Shown in pieces: positions 54,518-64,000 of a stretch of DNA of 64,000 bases; position 1 is the stretch's first letter, and each line of letters begins with the position of its first letter. The DNA lies in contig MU008207.1 in assembly GCA_010909165.1 (NCBI GenBank), positions 124,001 to 188,000 on the forward strand. The letters run 5' to 3'. Position numbers and translations under genes: made by a program. The notes beneath the pieces were generated by a model. It did not search any database, was not told the DNA's origin, and was given only the letters and a program-made list of their open reading frames with translations. Source of the DNA: Anthoceros angustus (Eukaryota > Streptophyta > Anthocerotopsida > Anthocerotales > Anthocerotaceae).

Positions 54518-56611
54518 ATGGCCGAGGTGTTGGTGTTGCCAGCGCTGGTTCTGGTCAAGCAGCAACAACAAGTAGCACAAGAGCAACATTCGAGGTTATC
54601 TGTGCACGGATATGGCAATAGCCGGCTATACACGGAAGGGAGGCGGAATCAGCAGGAGAGGTGTCGAGCCACAGGCTCATGCACTCCCTACTTGATGCAA
54701 CACGAGACATCGTCAGCATCCAGCAGCCGGCCCAAGGTAGCCACACGACTGGAGCATCATCAAGGAGCTGGGGAGGATTCCATCCTGGCAAGGCATTGTG
54801 AGCAGGGACAGCTGAAGGAGGCTGTGGAGGCCTTGGACCTTCTGGTGCAGCAGCGAGCATGTCAGATCAGCGAGCTGCTCCTGTATCGTGTCATCAAGAT
54901 GTGCATGGCAGAGCAGAATCTTGGTCTGGGGATGCGGGTGCACGCTCTTGCATCCACCGGTGGGTACGAAAACAACGCATTCTTGGCCACCCACTTGGTT
55001 GCCATGTACGCTTGTCACGGGAAGCTGCAGCAGGCGGTCCAGGTGTTTGCCAAAGTGACTGCCCCAGATGCCCATCTATGGGCCACCATGATATCGGCTC
55101 AAGCTCGACATGGGCAGCCCAAGCACGCCCTGCAGCTGTATGGTCAGATGAGGAAGTGTGGCACGAAGTCCGACAGCCATGTGTTCGTGGCAGTGCTCAC
55201 GGCTTGTGCCGCAGCACAGGATCTGGTTTTGGGCAAGGAAGTGCATGCCCACATTCTTGCCTCTGCCAAGGGCACCATGAACAGGTTCGTCGGCAGCAGC
55301 CTGGTGAACATGTATGCGAAATGCGGGAGCTTGGAGGACGCCATCCATGTGTTTGACAGCTTGGACTCCAGGGATGTGGTGACCTGGAATGCCATGCTCG
55401 CAGGGTACATGCAGCAGGGCCTCGGCCGGCAAGCTCTGGCTCTATATGCCAGGATGCGGCAGGAGCATGCCATGCCGGGGGCAGCCAACACGGTGACGTT
55501 TGTCTGCGTCCTCCGAGCTTGTGGCAGCGTGGGAGCCCTGCAGCAGGGGAAGCAGCTCCATGCACACATCCGGCAGAGAGGCCTGGAAGCTGATGCCACG
55601 ATTGGCAGCTGCCTGGTCGACATGTATGCCAAGTGTGGGAGCTTGGAGGATGCTCGCAAAGTGTTCGACAGACTGCCCTCTCGAGATGTGGTGACATGGA
55701 ACGCTCTGCTCAACGCCTATGCTGAACATGGCAAGGGAGACCTGGCTGTGCAGTGTTTTGAGCACATGCGTGGGCAGGATGGCATCGTGCCCGACCTCAC
55801 CACCTTCAGCTCTCTGCTTGTGGCATGCAGGCATGCCGGTCTGGTGCATGAAGGAAAACGCTATTTCGCCATGATGGTGGCGGAGCATGCCCTATCGCCC
55901 ACCGACTACCATTACAACTGCATGGTTCATCTTTTAGGGCAGGCAGGCAGCCTGGATGAGGCCGAAGACATGCTGCACACCATGCCATTCGAGGATCAGG
56001 TCATTGGGTGGACGTCCCTGCTGACGGCATGTAAGACCCATGATGATGCAGAACGAGCAAAGCGATGCTATGACCGTCTTGTGGAGCTGGAACCTGACAA
56101 CGCCACGCCGTATGTCCTGCTGGCCAACATCTACGCAACAGCCGGCAGGTGGGAGGATGTAGATGTGATTGAAACCCAGAGGAAGGGTGCGGGCGCTTGG
56201 AAGAAGGCTGCAAAGGCGTGCATCGAAGTGAAGCAGGAGGTGCACGAATTCTGTGTGGGGCAGCAAAGCTCTGATATCGTCGTGGCATCCAAGCTCAGGA
56301 GCGTCAATACGAGGTTGAAGGAGGAAGGAGGGCATGTGCCACGGACAGAACTGGTGCTCAAGGCTGTGTCTGAGCAGCAGAAGGAAGATGCTCTGTGTGG
56401 GCATGCTGAGAAATTGGCCCTGGCTTTTGGCCTTCTCAACACTCCGGACGGCACCCCTCTCATAGTGACCAAAAATCTTCGCATGTGCAAGGACTGTCAC
56501 AGTGGCACTATGGTGATGTCCCATCTCGAGCAGCGATCCATCATTGTGAGAGATATTCACCGAGTACACCGTTTCGTGGATGGTAGTTGCTCGTGCGGGG
56601 ATTGGCACTGA
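54518..56611 (+). CDS. PLS-class PPR protein with DYW domain, 697 residues
   Basis: An intronless frame from ATG 54518. The first 60 or so residues are Gln/Arg/Ser rich (LVKQQQQVAQEQ) and may carry a targeting signal; a later ATG near 54692 is an alternative start. Fewer PPR triplets than its neighbour: three VTFVC-type L motifs against about seven. They include VGSSLVNMYAKCGSLEDAIH and DVVTWNAMLAGYMQQGLGR. The E domain is followed by the DYW deaminase with HAEKLALAFGLLNTPDGTPL (HxE) and CKDCH (CxxCH), ending DGSCSCGDWH instead of GDYW. As in the neighbour, the PG-box region (VHEFCVGQQSSD) lacks the usual SHP. Predicted organelle C-to-U RNA editing factor. Confidence 0.93.
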   Translation: MAEVLVLPALVLVKQQQQVAQEQHSRLSVHGYGNSRLYTEGRRNQQERCRATGSCTPYLMQHETSSASSSRPKVATRLEHHQGAGEDSILARHCEQGQLKEAVEALDLLVQQRACQISELLLYRVIKMCMAEQNLGLGMRVHALASTGGYENNAFLATHLVAMYACHGKLQQAVQVFAKVTAPDAHLWATMISAQARHGQPKHALQLYGQMRKCGTKSDSHVFVAVLTACAAAQDLVLGKEVHAHILASAKGTMNRFVGSSLVNMYAKCGSLEDAIHVFDSLDSRDVVTWNAMLAGYMQQGLGRQALALYARMRQEHAMPGAANTVTFVCVLRACGSVGALQQGKQLHAHIRQRGLEADATIGSCLVDMYAKCGSLEDARKVFDRLPSRDVVTWNALLNAYAEHGKGDLAVQCFEHMRGQDGIVPDLTTFSSLLVACRHAGLVHEGKRYFAMMVAEHALSPTDYHYNCMVHLLGQAGSLDEAEDMLHTMPFEDQVIGWTSLLTACKTHDDAERAKRCYDRLVELEPDNATPYVLLANIYATAGRWEDVDVIETQRKGAGAWKKAAKACIEVKQEVHEFCVGQQSSDIVVASKLRSVNTRLKEEGGHVPRTELVLKAVSEQQKEDALCGHAEKLALAFGLLNTPDGTPLIVTKNLRMCKDCHSGTMVMSHLEQRSIIVRDIHRVHRFVDGSCSCGDWH

Positions 56612-56740
56612 CATCACACAGAGACATGGATCCAGTAATATTAAGAGTTATGGACAGACGGAGTCGTCCGTCCACCAGATGGAGCAGGTCCGTCACCGGA
56701 CAACCCTGCCGCATGTATACACTGTACAGTAGGAACAATT

Positions 56741-56915
56741 ATATACCCCTCGGGGGCTTTAGACTAGGAAAGACCAGCTTATCTCCGGGGGGGCTTTAGA
56801 CTAGGAAAAACTAGCTTAGGTATCTCCGGGGGGGCTTTAGACTAGAAAAAAAGGAGAAAAACCAGCTTACCTCCCTAGGGGGCTCTAGACTAGGACAACT
56901 TATCTCCCTAGGGCC
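56741..56915. repeat. Minisatellite of 36-48-bp units, four copies
   Basis: GGGGGCTTTAGACTAGG-type units repeat at about 56751, 56787, 56829 and 56877, separated by AAACCAGCTTA(C/T)CTCC. It lies about 130 bp downstream of the PPR stop. Confidence 0.8.
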
Positions 56916-57640
56916 AGCATACTTTTCTTCAAAGGGAAGATTATCCTTCATGAGCTTGAGAATAGAACAAATGAAAATTTTGTTAGAGGAAGAGGAAGGG
57001 CCAGAGAAGCTAATAGAGGCCTTGGCCTCGGCCTCTAATAACTAAAGGACAATTGGCCCTCAATATAGTGTGTGCTTCAATTGTGCGGGGCTGGGACACT
57101 TTGCAAAGGATTGATCGCACGCTGGGAATTCCTAGTTCAATGTGGCAGCGGTCAATATACCAACTCTGAGGCTTAGGATTCACGAGCTTCCTGCAGATAT
57201 CAAATGATGCCAGTGGTCACATGGTGCAAAGACAGCGTGTGGTGAGTCATCTAGTGTCAAGGATGATACTGTTTTGAGGGAAGGTGAATACCTGAAAAGA
57301 TGAATGGCTTAGAAGTAGACTTGTTGTTGGACTCTACAACCACCTACAATTTTATAACTCCTCACGAGGCAAAGGAGCTTGGACTAGTATGAGCTAGTAC
57401 TTTTGCACCTTATGGAATTAAACAAGCTAAAGGAACTCTGCAGTTCCTGGGTGAATTGTATGGAGTACTCTTGGAAGTAGAAACGTGGGAAGAACATGTG
57501 AGGTTCACAATTGTGGATATGGATGACCATGATATCATCTTAGGTTTGGAGTGAATGAAATCCAATGAAGTGCGTGTAGATGTGAAGTCTCACACCATTG
57601 AGACATTGAAGGAACACGATAATTTTGAAGGGGATATATC
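56916..57640 (+). mobile_element. Gypsy gag zinc knuckle and protease remnant
   Basis: A CCHC-type knuckle (CFNCAGLGHFAKD) lies near 57069-57110. An aspartic-protease-like segment follows at about 57300-57390: LEVDLLLDSTTTYNFITPHE, where DSTTTYNFI stands for the usual DSGATHNFI, so the active-site Gly is changed. MKSNEVRVDVKSHTIE near 57555 continues the usual spacer. The frame then breaks and foreign sequence starts near 57640. The 5' LTR and most of gag are not found. Confidence 0.7.
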
Positions 57641-58329
57641 AATTCTTCGCCGAGACAAAGACCCCTTGTCACGAAGAACACCTTACCTAGAACAAAGATA
57701 TGTGCCCTACTTTGATAATGCACACACCTTTCTCGAGGTCATATCTTTGATAAAAGATGCACTTTCAAGTCTACACCCGAGAACCGGAGCATGAGGGTGT
57801 GGGCCCGCTTATGCTTTAGTAGAATGCATAGAGGGCTGCCATTTTCATATGTTTATTACAACAAAACTTTTACTTTCAAGTGGTGGAACACAATGAAAAC
57901 AATCTGTACTAGCGGAGTCTCATTTAAGTGGTCGTGAGAACATTGCAACAAACAATCAAGGAGGAAGTGGTCATCAAGATCGACAATAGCCATTCAAGAG
58001 TGCGGCCGGCGACTCATCCATGCCTTGCGCCAAATCGAGTCAAGTACCACCGCCATATTCGGAGGCGGTCCATATCCTCCGCCTCGAAGTTGTCGTTCTC
58101 CTCCATTGCTTGCTCGCCTTCAATAGTATCATTCTTGGGCCCAGCCACGGTGTCGATCGCCACAAAGATCTAGGGTCTCACCTCATCCAAAAGGTCGCCA
58201 ATGTGGTCTTCAACCTTCCGCACTCAATGCAACCACTTGGGCTTTAAGGCAATGCCAACGTCCTTAAAATGAACAAAGTTAGTTGCCCATGCGCCCATGC
58301 AAGCATCCTTAAAATCAACAAAATTGAAC

Positions 58330-58420
58330 TGTTGAGGAGGCACGAGGTTTGAACACGAAACCTATTCGTTACTACACTTATTTCCCAAACACTAGACCAA
58401 CAGTCCATGGTTGAGTTACT
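58330..58420 (-). repeat. Possible tRNA-derived SINE (A and B boxes)
   Basis: The minus strand has an A-box-like TGGTCTAGTGTTTGG (58399-58385) and, about 35 bp later, a B-box-like GTGTTCAAACC (58356-58346). This spacing and these motifs fit an RNA polymerase III promoter of a tRNA-derived SINE or tRNA pseudogene. No tRNA cloverleaf is evident and no A-rich tail was found. Confidence 0.4.
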
Positions 58421-58479
58421 CTTGAGGCGCTAAATATTTATTTTTTGGAAGACAGCCTAGGAGGGTAGGGCAGGGTGTG

Positions 58480-58790
58480 CTAGGGGAGGGCGCCGGCCGG
58501 CATGGCGTGTTGGGGGCGCTGGCGGCCGGCGCCCATGGGCGGTGTGCTAGGGGAGGCGCCGGCCGGCCGCCCATGGGCGGTGTGCTAGGGGAGGCGCCGG
58601 CCGGCCGCCCATGGGCGGTGTTAGGGGAGGACGCCGGCCGCCCATGGGCGGTGTTAGGGGAGGCGCCGGCCGCCCATGGTAGGTTAGGGGCGCCGGCCGG
58701 CCGCCCATGGGCGGTGGTGTTAGGGGCGCGGCCGGCCGGCCGCGCCCATGGGCAGAGCATGTCAGAGGGCGCCGGCCGGCGGCGCCTCCC
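58480..58790. repeat. GC-rich minisatellite with nested palindromes, about nine units
   Basis: Units of roughly 25-45 bp contain GGCGCCGGCCGG followed by CCGCCCATGGGCGG and GTGTTAGGGG. Each carries the self-complementary GGCCGGCC and CCGCCCATGGGCGG, so every unit can form hairpins. It is the most GC-rich stretch of the right-hand transposon region. Confidence 0.85.
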
Positions 58791-60010
58791 TTAGCACCAT
58801 CCTACGGTGCATACGGTGAAGCTAGGGGGACAAGAAGGAACCAGTATCCTATCACCGATGGAAGGTGTGGCCCATTTGCGGGAAGGGTTAAAAGATTTGC
58901 ATCCATAGGTGACCGCTGAAGAGTATAAGTGGTGGGAAGCCTTGGACCGGAAGGAGATTGCTATCGTTGTGGAGAATAACATTGGGCTAGTGCTACGTCC
59001 TTGGAAGTGGTTTTCACGTGCGAAGTGGATCATACACCGACCACTTCAAGTGCGGATGAAGCTTTGCTAGATGAGGCATTATTGAGGGACCTCCACGCGT
59101 GATATGTATTTGGGGCATATCAAAATGCGGGAAGGCAAGCTGCGGAAATGGCACGGATGAATGGGGACATAACGGAACCGAGAGGGATGTTTCGCAAAGG
59201 CTGCAATACGGACATGCATAACAGGCCATTACGGATTGGGAGGTCATTGACGTGAAGCTAAACGCACCACGACCTCACTTTCTTATCCACTAGTATCGGA
59301 CCGAGCACATAGATGCGTATGAAGGAGATATGTGCAGAACACATAGTCCGCCAGAGTGGTAACCCATCCGTCCAATGCCGAGGAAAAAGGGAATAAGATC
59401 CATTACCTAAAAACATACAGGAGGTATTTGTGAATGAAACCATCCTCAGACATGGGTTTGTGTTGAACGACTAAACATCTCGTATGTGGACAAAAAGCGA
59501 TAAGGGATAAGCTCTGCGAGTTGCGTGGCTTCATACAACCTGCGAGTGAAAGTGTCGCTGAAGATAGTGATGACAATGGAGGAGAAGCTGGACCAAGTGA
59601 TGACGATGGATTGAACTCTGGGGATGAGTGAAACTGAAATCTCGTTTTTTCCCGGGGTCCCAGAGTTAATGTTGTAAGTCCGGTTGCTGATGTTTCTGTG
59701 TTAGGGAAATACCCTGTCCGTGGCTTTTGTGGTGTCATAACAAAACCACATTTCCATCCCAAAACTGAGTTTACAATTCTGCCGAACGGCCTTCCTCACC
59801 GCTCCTACTTTGCATTATTTCCTAGGTTGGAGTTTGCACCACCATTGGCCACAAACATTGCTAGATGGAAAGTAGTAATTTTCCGGTGACACCTTTTTTC
59901 GAGTCTTTCCTAATGCCTTCAAAACGCTGTTTTAGGGCCCATCAAAAACCCCCTTCAGAGATTATTTGCGGAAAACCCCCTTCGAGATTATTAACCCCCT
60001 TCAAAAATTA

Positions 60011-63000
60011 TCGTGTTAAGGATGGAAAGCACAAGGTGGTTTGTGCTAGTCTTAGTCAGGAGCTTGAGATAAGCTCAGTATAGTTAATTTCGAAAAGAGA
60101 GCTCAAGTAGGACATAAGAGAGAAAAACCACCTTTATTTAGTTGTGCTCCAGGGATTAGAGGATGGTCTTGAGGAAGAATCCTCATAGAAGACGGACATC
60201 CCGAAAGAAATACAAACTATCTTGGATGATTTTAAGGATTTGATGCTTGATGAACTGCCACCTTTACCATCTCGCAGAGTAGTGGATCATTAGATTGAAT
60301 TGAAGCCAGGGAGTATGCCTCCATTGAGAGCACCATATAGGTTGTCGCAAGATGAGCTACATGAACTCAAGCGATAACTATCTAACCTGTTAGCAAACGG
60401 ATATATTAGAGTCTCGAAATCTCCTTTTGGTGCACCGGTATTGTTTACGCACAAGAAGGATGGAGGATTAAGGTTGTGTTTGGATAACAGAGCTCTAAAT
60501 CATATTACAATTAAGAATGCATATCCCTTGCCAAGAATGGATGATATGTTTGACAGGTTGAAGGATGCCAAGTATTTCACCAAGCTAGATCTAATGGCAT
60601 GATACTATCACATCAGAATCGCAAAGAGCCATAAGTACAAAACAGCATGTAGGATGAGGTATGGATCTTTTGAATTTTTAATCATGTCATTCGAACTGAC
60701 TAATGCACCTGCCACATTCCAAACACTTATGAATATTATACTCATAGATCTGGTGGACAAGTATGTAGTAATCCATGTGAATGACATTTTGATCTTCAGC
60801 CATACTTTAGATGAACATGCTGAACACTTAAGGGAAATGTCACAAAAGTTAAGAGAGAATTCTTTGTTCTTGGTAATTAAGAAGTGTGACTTCGTCAAGT
60901 CAGAGATAGCTTTTCTAGGTTTTATTGTCTCTACATAGCTTTTCTAGGTTTTATTGTCTCTACTGATGGAGTCTGAATGGATCCTGATAAGGTTAAGGCC
61001 ATTCAAGATTGGCGACCTCTTGGGAACATTCAGGAGGTGCATACCTTTATGGATTTGACCTCTATGTACAACAGATTTGTACACATGTTTGCTAAGATAA
61101 CAGCCCCCAAAACGAATCTCTTGAAAATGACGAAAGGTTGGAAGTGGGCTGCTGAAGGTCAAGTAGCATTTGAATACTTGAAAATGACGTTGAGCACTAC
61201 TCCAATGTTAAAAATGTATGATCCCAAGAAAGATGTGGAAGTGTATAACGATGCCTCAGACGTGGCCATAGGTGGCATGTTGATGCAAGACAATCAGCCG
61301 AAAGCTTTTGAGTCTAGGAAACTGCATACTTATGAAGTGAAGTATCCAAAACATATGAGAAAAAGATGATTGCTATCATTCATTGTCTAAAGGTATGTAA
61401 AGACTATCTCTTGGGAATATCTTTTGTGTTTTATACTAATAATATGAGCATAACATACTTCTCTAATCAGTTAAAGTTGAATGCGAGACAAGCTAGATGG
61501 CAAGATTTCCTAGCTATATATGATGTGACTCTCAAGTATAAACTGACAAAAGAGGATGAGGTTCCAGATGCGCTGAGTCACAAAGAGAGCTAGGAAGCAA
61601 AAGCAATGGTAATGATGATTGAACCTGTGGACACTCACCAACAGATAAAGGAAACTTATTTGTGAGATCCAGATGTTCGGGATTGGATCAATGCAATAGA
61701 GTAGAAAGGAAGCCAATTCAAGCTGAGGGATGGTATACACACAGAAGAGAATTCTGATCCTAAATTCTTCAGAGTTGAAGAGGAAATTGTTTGCTGAATG
61801 TCATGATCTGCCAAGTGCAGGTCATCGTGAAATTGACTCTACTTACGAGAAGCTAAGGAAGTTGTTTTACTTGCCGGGAATGTATTAGGATACAGTGGAC
61901 TATGTCAAGGCATGTGCTTGACAAGGTGGAGCAAGATAATCCGAAAGGATTACTACACCCCCCACCTATTCCAAGTGGACCATGGAAGAGCATCTCCATG
62001 GATTTTATCATGCCTTTGCCACCTAGCAATGAATGTCCAACTATCATGACAGTGGTGGATAAATTCACCAAACATGCATATTTCATACCTACGAAGAAGT
62101 GAATGACAGCTTCTAAGGTAGCCAGTTTGTTAAAGAAGTATGTATATAAGTACCATGGTTTGCCTATACAAATTATGAGTGTTAGGGATCCGAGGTTCAC
62201 AGGAGAATTCTGGCAGCATTTGATGAAAATATTGAGCGTAGAACTATGTATGCGCACAATTTATCATATAGATATAGATGGCACAACAAAACGAGTCAAC
62301 TAAATCCAAGAAGAATACTTAAGACATTATATGCAGATTGATCAGAGAGATTCGACTAATCATCTAGATGATGCGGAATTTTGTTACAATAATATTGCAC
62401 ATACCTCTTTGGGTTGTAGCCCTTTTGAGATGGGAGGAAATTTAGTGTTGGATGTGGTATCCATCCTAAATGCTGAAGCTTTCGACACTACCACAAGAGA
62501 TCCACGCCAATTTACTGAGGAGTTGAAGGCTAAGCATGAGATTGCCAAAGGAATTTTAGCCAAGGCTGAAGCATGTCGGAAGAAATATGCTGACAAGCAC
62601 AGGAGAGAAACTGTCTTCAACGTTGGGGATAAGGGATGGATAAAGTTGAAAATTTTCAAACTACCACGAGGATTATGTCTGAAGCTAAGGCCGAGATATG
62701 GAGGTCCTTTTGTAGTTTTGGAGCGTATTGGGGAAGTGGTTTACAAGCAACAACTGCCTGAATGGATTTTTGCGCACAATGTGTTCTACGTTTCACTACT
62801 AAAACCATTTGTGCCAAGCAAGGAGAAAGAGGACATGGACAATAAAACGTGCCAGCATAATCAAGGATTGCGGGAAATTGAGGAATTGCTTGCAAAGAGT
62901 AGCGTGCCTACGAAACATAAAATCATGCCACATTACATGGTAAAATTGCATGGGATCTCACGTCCAGTTTGGGTGACATTCGAGTATATTCGGAAAGGAT

Positions 63001-63040
63001 CCTGAATGATCGCTCGATACATGGCTATCACTGAGGACAG
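60011..63040 (+). mobile_element. Gypsy pol: RT, RNase H, integrase and C-terminal domain (decayed)
   Basis: RT spans about 60190-60940 with [38 protein letters not shown] and VIHVNDILIFSHTLDEH, the last in place of the usual YVDDILIFS, so a catalytic Asp has become Asn. A 29-bp direct duplication (60907-60935 and 60936-60964) shifts the frame. RNase H follows (61000-61590; SDVAIGGMLMQDNQPKAFES), then integrase (61780-62300; DFIMPLPPSNECPTIMTVVD) and a 224-residue open C-terminal part (62331-63005; YGGPFVVLERIGEVVYK). Several stops interrupt it. Same family as the segment at 1386-3231. Confidence 0.88.
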
Positions 63041-63054
63041 TGATCCTTTTTCCA

Positions 63055-63830
63055 GGTAAGGGAGAAAGTAAGGAGCCATGCATGAGAGGCATGCAACCCT
63101 AGATCTAGTTTAGTAAGTTATGTGGTTAATGGTAGTGAGGCTTAGCTTAGGGCTTAAGGAAGGCAGTCTGCTTTATGCAGTTACTTGAGGAATGAAGGAA
63201 GCCTCCATATAAACAGGGGTGAGGTGAGCTCTAGAGGTGAGATCATAACAGTGATCCTAGCAGTGATCCTAGCAATGATCCTAGCAGTGATCCTAGCAGT
63301 GATCCTAACAGTGATCCTAGCATTGAGGCCACACTCTTTTGAGGATAGGCTGTGGGAGCCTAGAGATTGTGGGAGCCTAGAGTGTGAGTGTATCTAGAGG
63401 ATGAGGTGAGCTTTAGAGGTGAGATCCTAGTAGTGATCCTAGCATTGAGGCCACACTCTTTCGAGGATAGGCTGTGGGAGCCTAGAGGTCGTGGGAGCCT
63501 AGAGGTCGTTGGAGCCTAGAGTGTGAGTATGTCTAGAGGAGAGCTCTAAGGAGGAGATCGAGGAGAGAGAGTTATATTTCTAGCTTAGGCAAATATGAGG
63601 AGCTCTCTCTCATCTCCCATGATTCTCGCTAAAGTAAAGAATAGCTGAAATAAAGAGTGCTAACTCTTCCCGACTCTAGCTGAAGTCAGCTAGAAGTAAA
63701 GAGCAGCAACAAAGGTGCTAACTTCGAATCATCCTGTGGAAAGATCGGGCTACTTGGAGGCCTAGTGCTGCTGTGAAGGAAAAGGAAGACGACCCTTCGG
63801 GCCCCTCCTCTTGGGCATGTCACTGGAGCG
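63055..63830 (+). repeat. 3' LTR of the Gypsy element
   Basis: It starts just after a purine tract (GGTAAGGGAGAAAGTAAGGA at 63055-63074). A TATA-like CCATATAAACAGG lies near 63207, and CGGGCTACTTGGAGGCCTAG near 63747 matches the LTR at 3232-3811. The right end is not certain. The remainder to 64000 holds nothing recognised. Confidence 0.65.
63242..63326. repeat. 12-bp tandem repeat, seven units
   Basis: AGTGATCCTAGC repeats about seven times with few changes. Because 12 is a multiple of three, one frame reads VILA repeatedly, but there is no other sign of coding. It lies within the LTR; part of the array and its flank recur at about 63410-63470. Confidence 0.85.
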
Positions 63831-64000
63831 TTTTGCTTGGGAAGATCCCACATCCGGTCTGATTGAGGATGTGTGCCACGTCCAGTCCGATCGTCATTCG
63901 CAACAGCGCACGGGTTGTGGGTCAACTGGAACCATATGCGCAGATGCATGCATTAACGTATTTCAGTGACGATCTCCACATGAACAAACGCCATCCGAAA

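Larger units (their letters stand above)
57640..60010. other. Insertion of about 2.4 kb between Gypsy protease and RT; mostly unrecognised
   Basis: Gypsy coding order stops near 57640 and resumes at about 60010. Inside are a possible SINE (58330-58420), a GC-rich minisatellite (58480-58790), a region with broken protein-like frames at 58900-59620 (WWEALDRKEIAIVVENN-type sequence) and three CCCCCTTC-headed short repeats at 59950-60010. I do not recognise the main family; a nested DNA transposon is possible. Confidence 0.5.

Noticed and set aside
56001-56617. Minus-strand frames opposite the DYW end of the 697-residue PPR gene
   Set aside because: Shadows of the plus-strand DYW domain, with no domain of their own.
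58477-58794. Open frames with repeated Gly/Ala/Pro/Arg on both strands in the GC-rich array
   Set aside because: The frames follow from the repeat composition; they run through palindromic units on both strands without a conserved domain.
63185-63397. Short plus-strand frame containing repeated VILA
   Set aside because: It is produced by the 12-bp repeat, whose length is a multiple of three. No other coding evidence.

Overview
The window is nuclear DNA from a land plant, probably a seed-free vascular plant; a Selaginella-type lycophyte fits best. The support is a plant-type U1 snRNA gene, spliced genes with very short introns (mostly about 70-130 bp) bounded by GT..AG, intronless PLS-class PPR genes with DYW editing domains, plant Copia and Gypsy LTR elements primed by initiator-Met tRNA, and plant-specific families (LIN/CERBERUS U-box ligase, UBC15/16/18-type E2, SAT with an OASTL-binding tail). 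The genus is an inference; gene-level calls do not depend on it.

Layout. 1-12.9 kb is a nest of decayed LTR elements: a minus-strand Copia whose reverse transcriptase is split by a plus-strand Gypsy segment in the permuted order pol-LTR-PBS-gag, and whose gag-pol has been tandemly duplicated several times. 13.2-15.4 kb holds minisatellite and unrecognised DNA. 15.8-28.5 kb is a gene-rich island: a twin CX9C (CHCHD2/MIX17-like) mitochondrial protein, a U1 snRNA gene, a large DExH-box RNA helicase (DHX29/DHX57-like) and, on the minus strand, a UBC15/16/18-like E2 whose six exons can be assembled completely. 28.9-30.5 kb is another minus-strand retroelement remnant.

31.6-46.0 kb is an inverted segmental duplication. 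The right arm (43.5-46.0 kb) holds the 3' end of the LIN U-box/WD40 gene (38.5-44.5 kb, plus) converging on a serine acetyltransferase (SAT) gene (minus). The left arm (31.6-35.2 kb) is a diverged inverted copy of both, in which part of SAT has been tandemly duplicated again very recently. All three SAT copies carry a frame disruption at the same G-run. SAT copy 3 and the RPF2 gene (46.0-47.6 kb, seven exons) are head to head, 178 bp apart.

48.1-56.6 kb holds three intronless PLS-class PPR genes: one ending in an E-type tail, and two DYW proteins in head-to-head orientation with only 23 bp between predicted start codons. 56.9-64.0 kb is a decayed Gypsy element interrupted between protease and reverse transcriptase by about 2.4 kb of other DNA that includes a GC-rich palindromic minisatellite and a possible tRNA-derived SINE.

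The genes are unrelated housekeeping and organelle functions and form no operon-like unit. The recurring theme is structural: repeated local tandem duplications with 5-8 bp microhomology at their joins, in both transposons and genes. I found no convincing new defence- or operon-like system. The most notable items are the inverted SAT/LIN duplication, the permuted Gypsy insertion, the extra ORF upstream of a Copia gag, and the compact divergent DYW-PPR pair.
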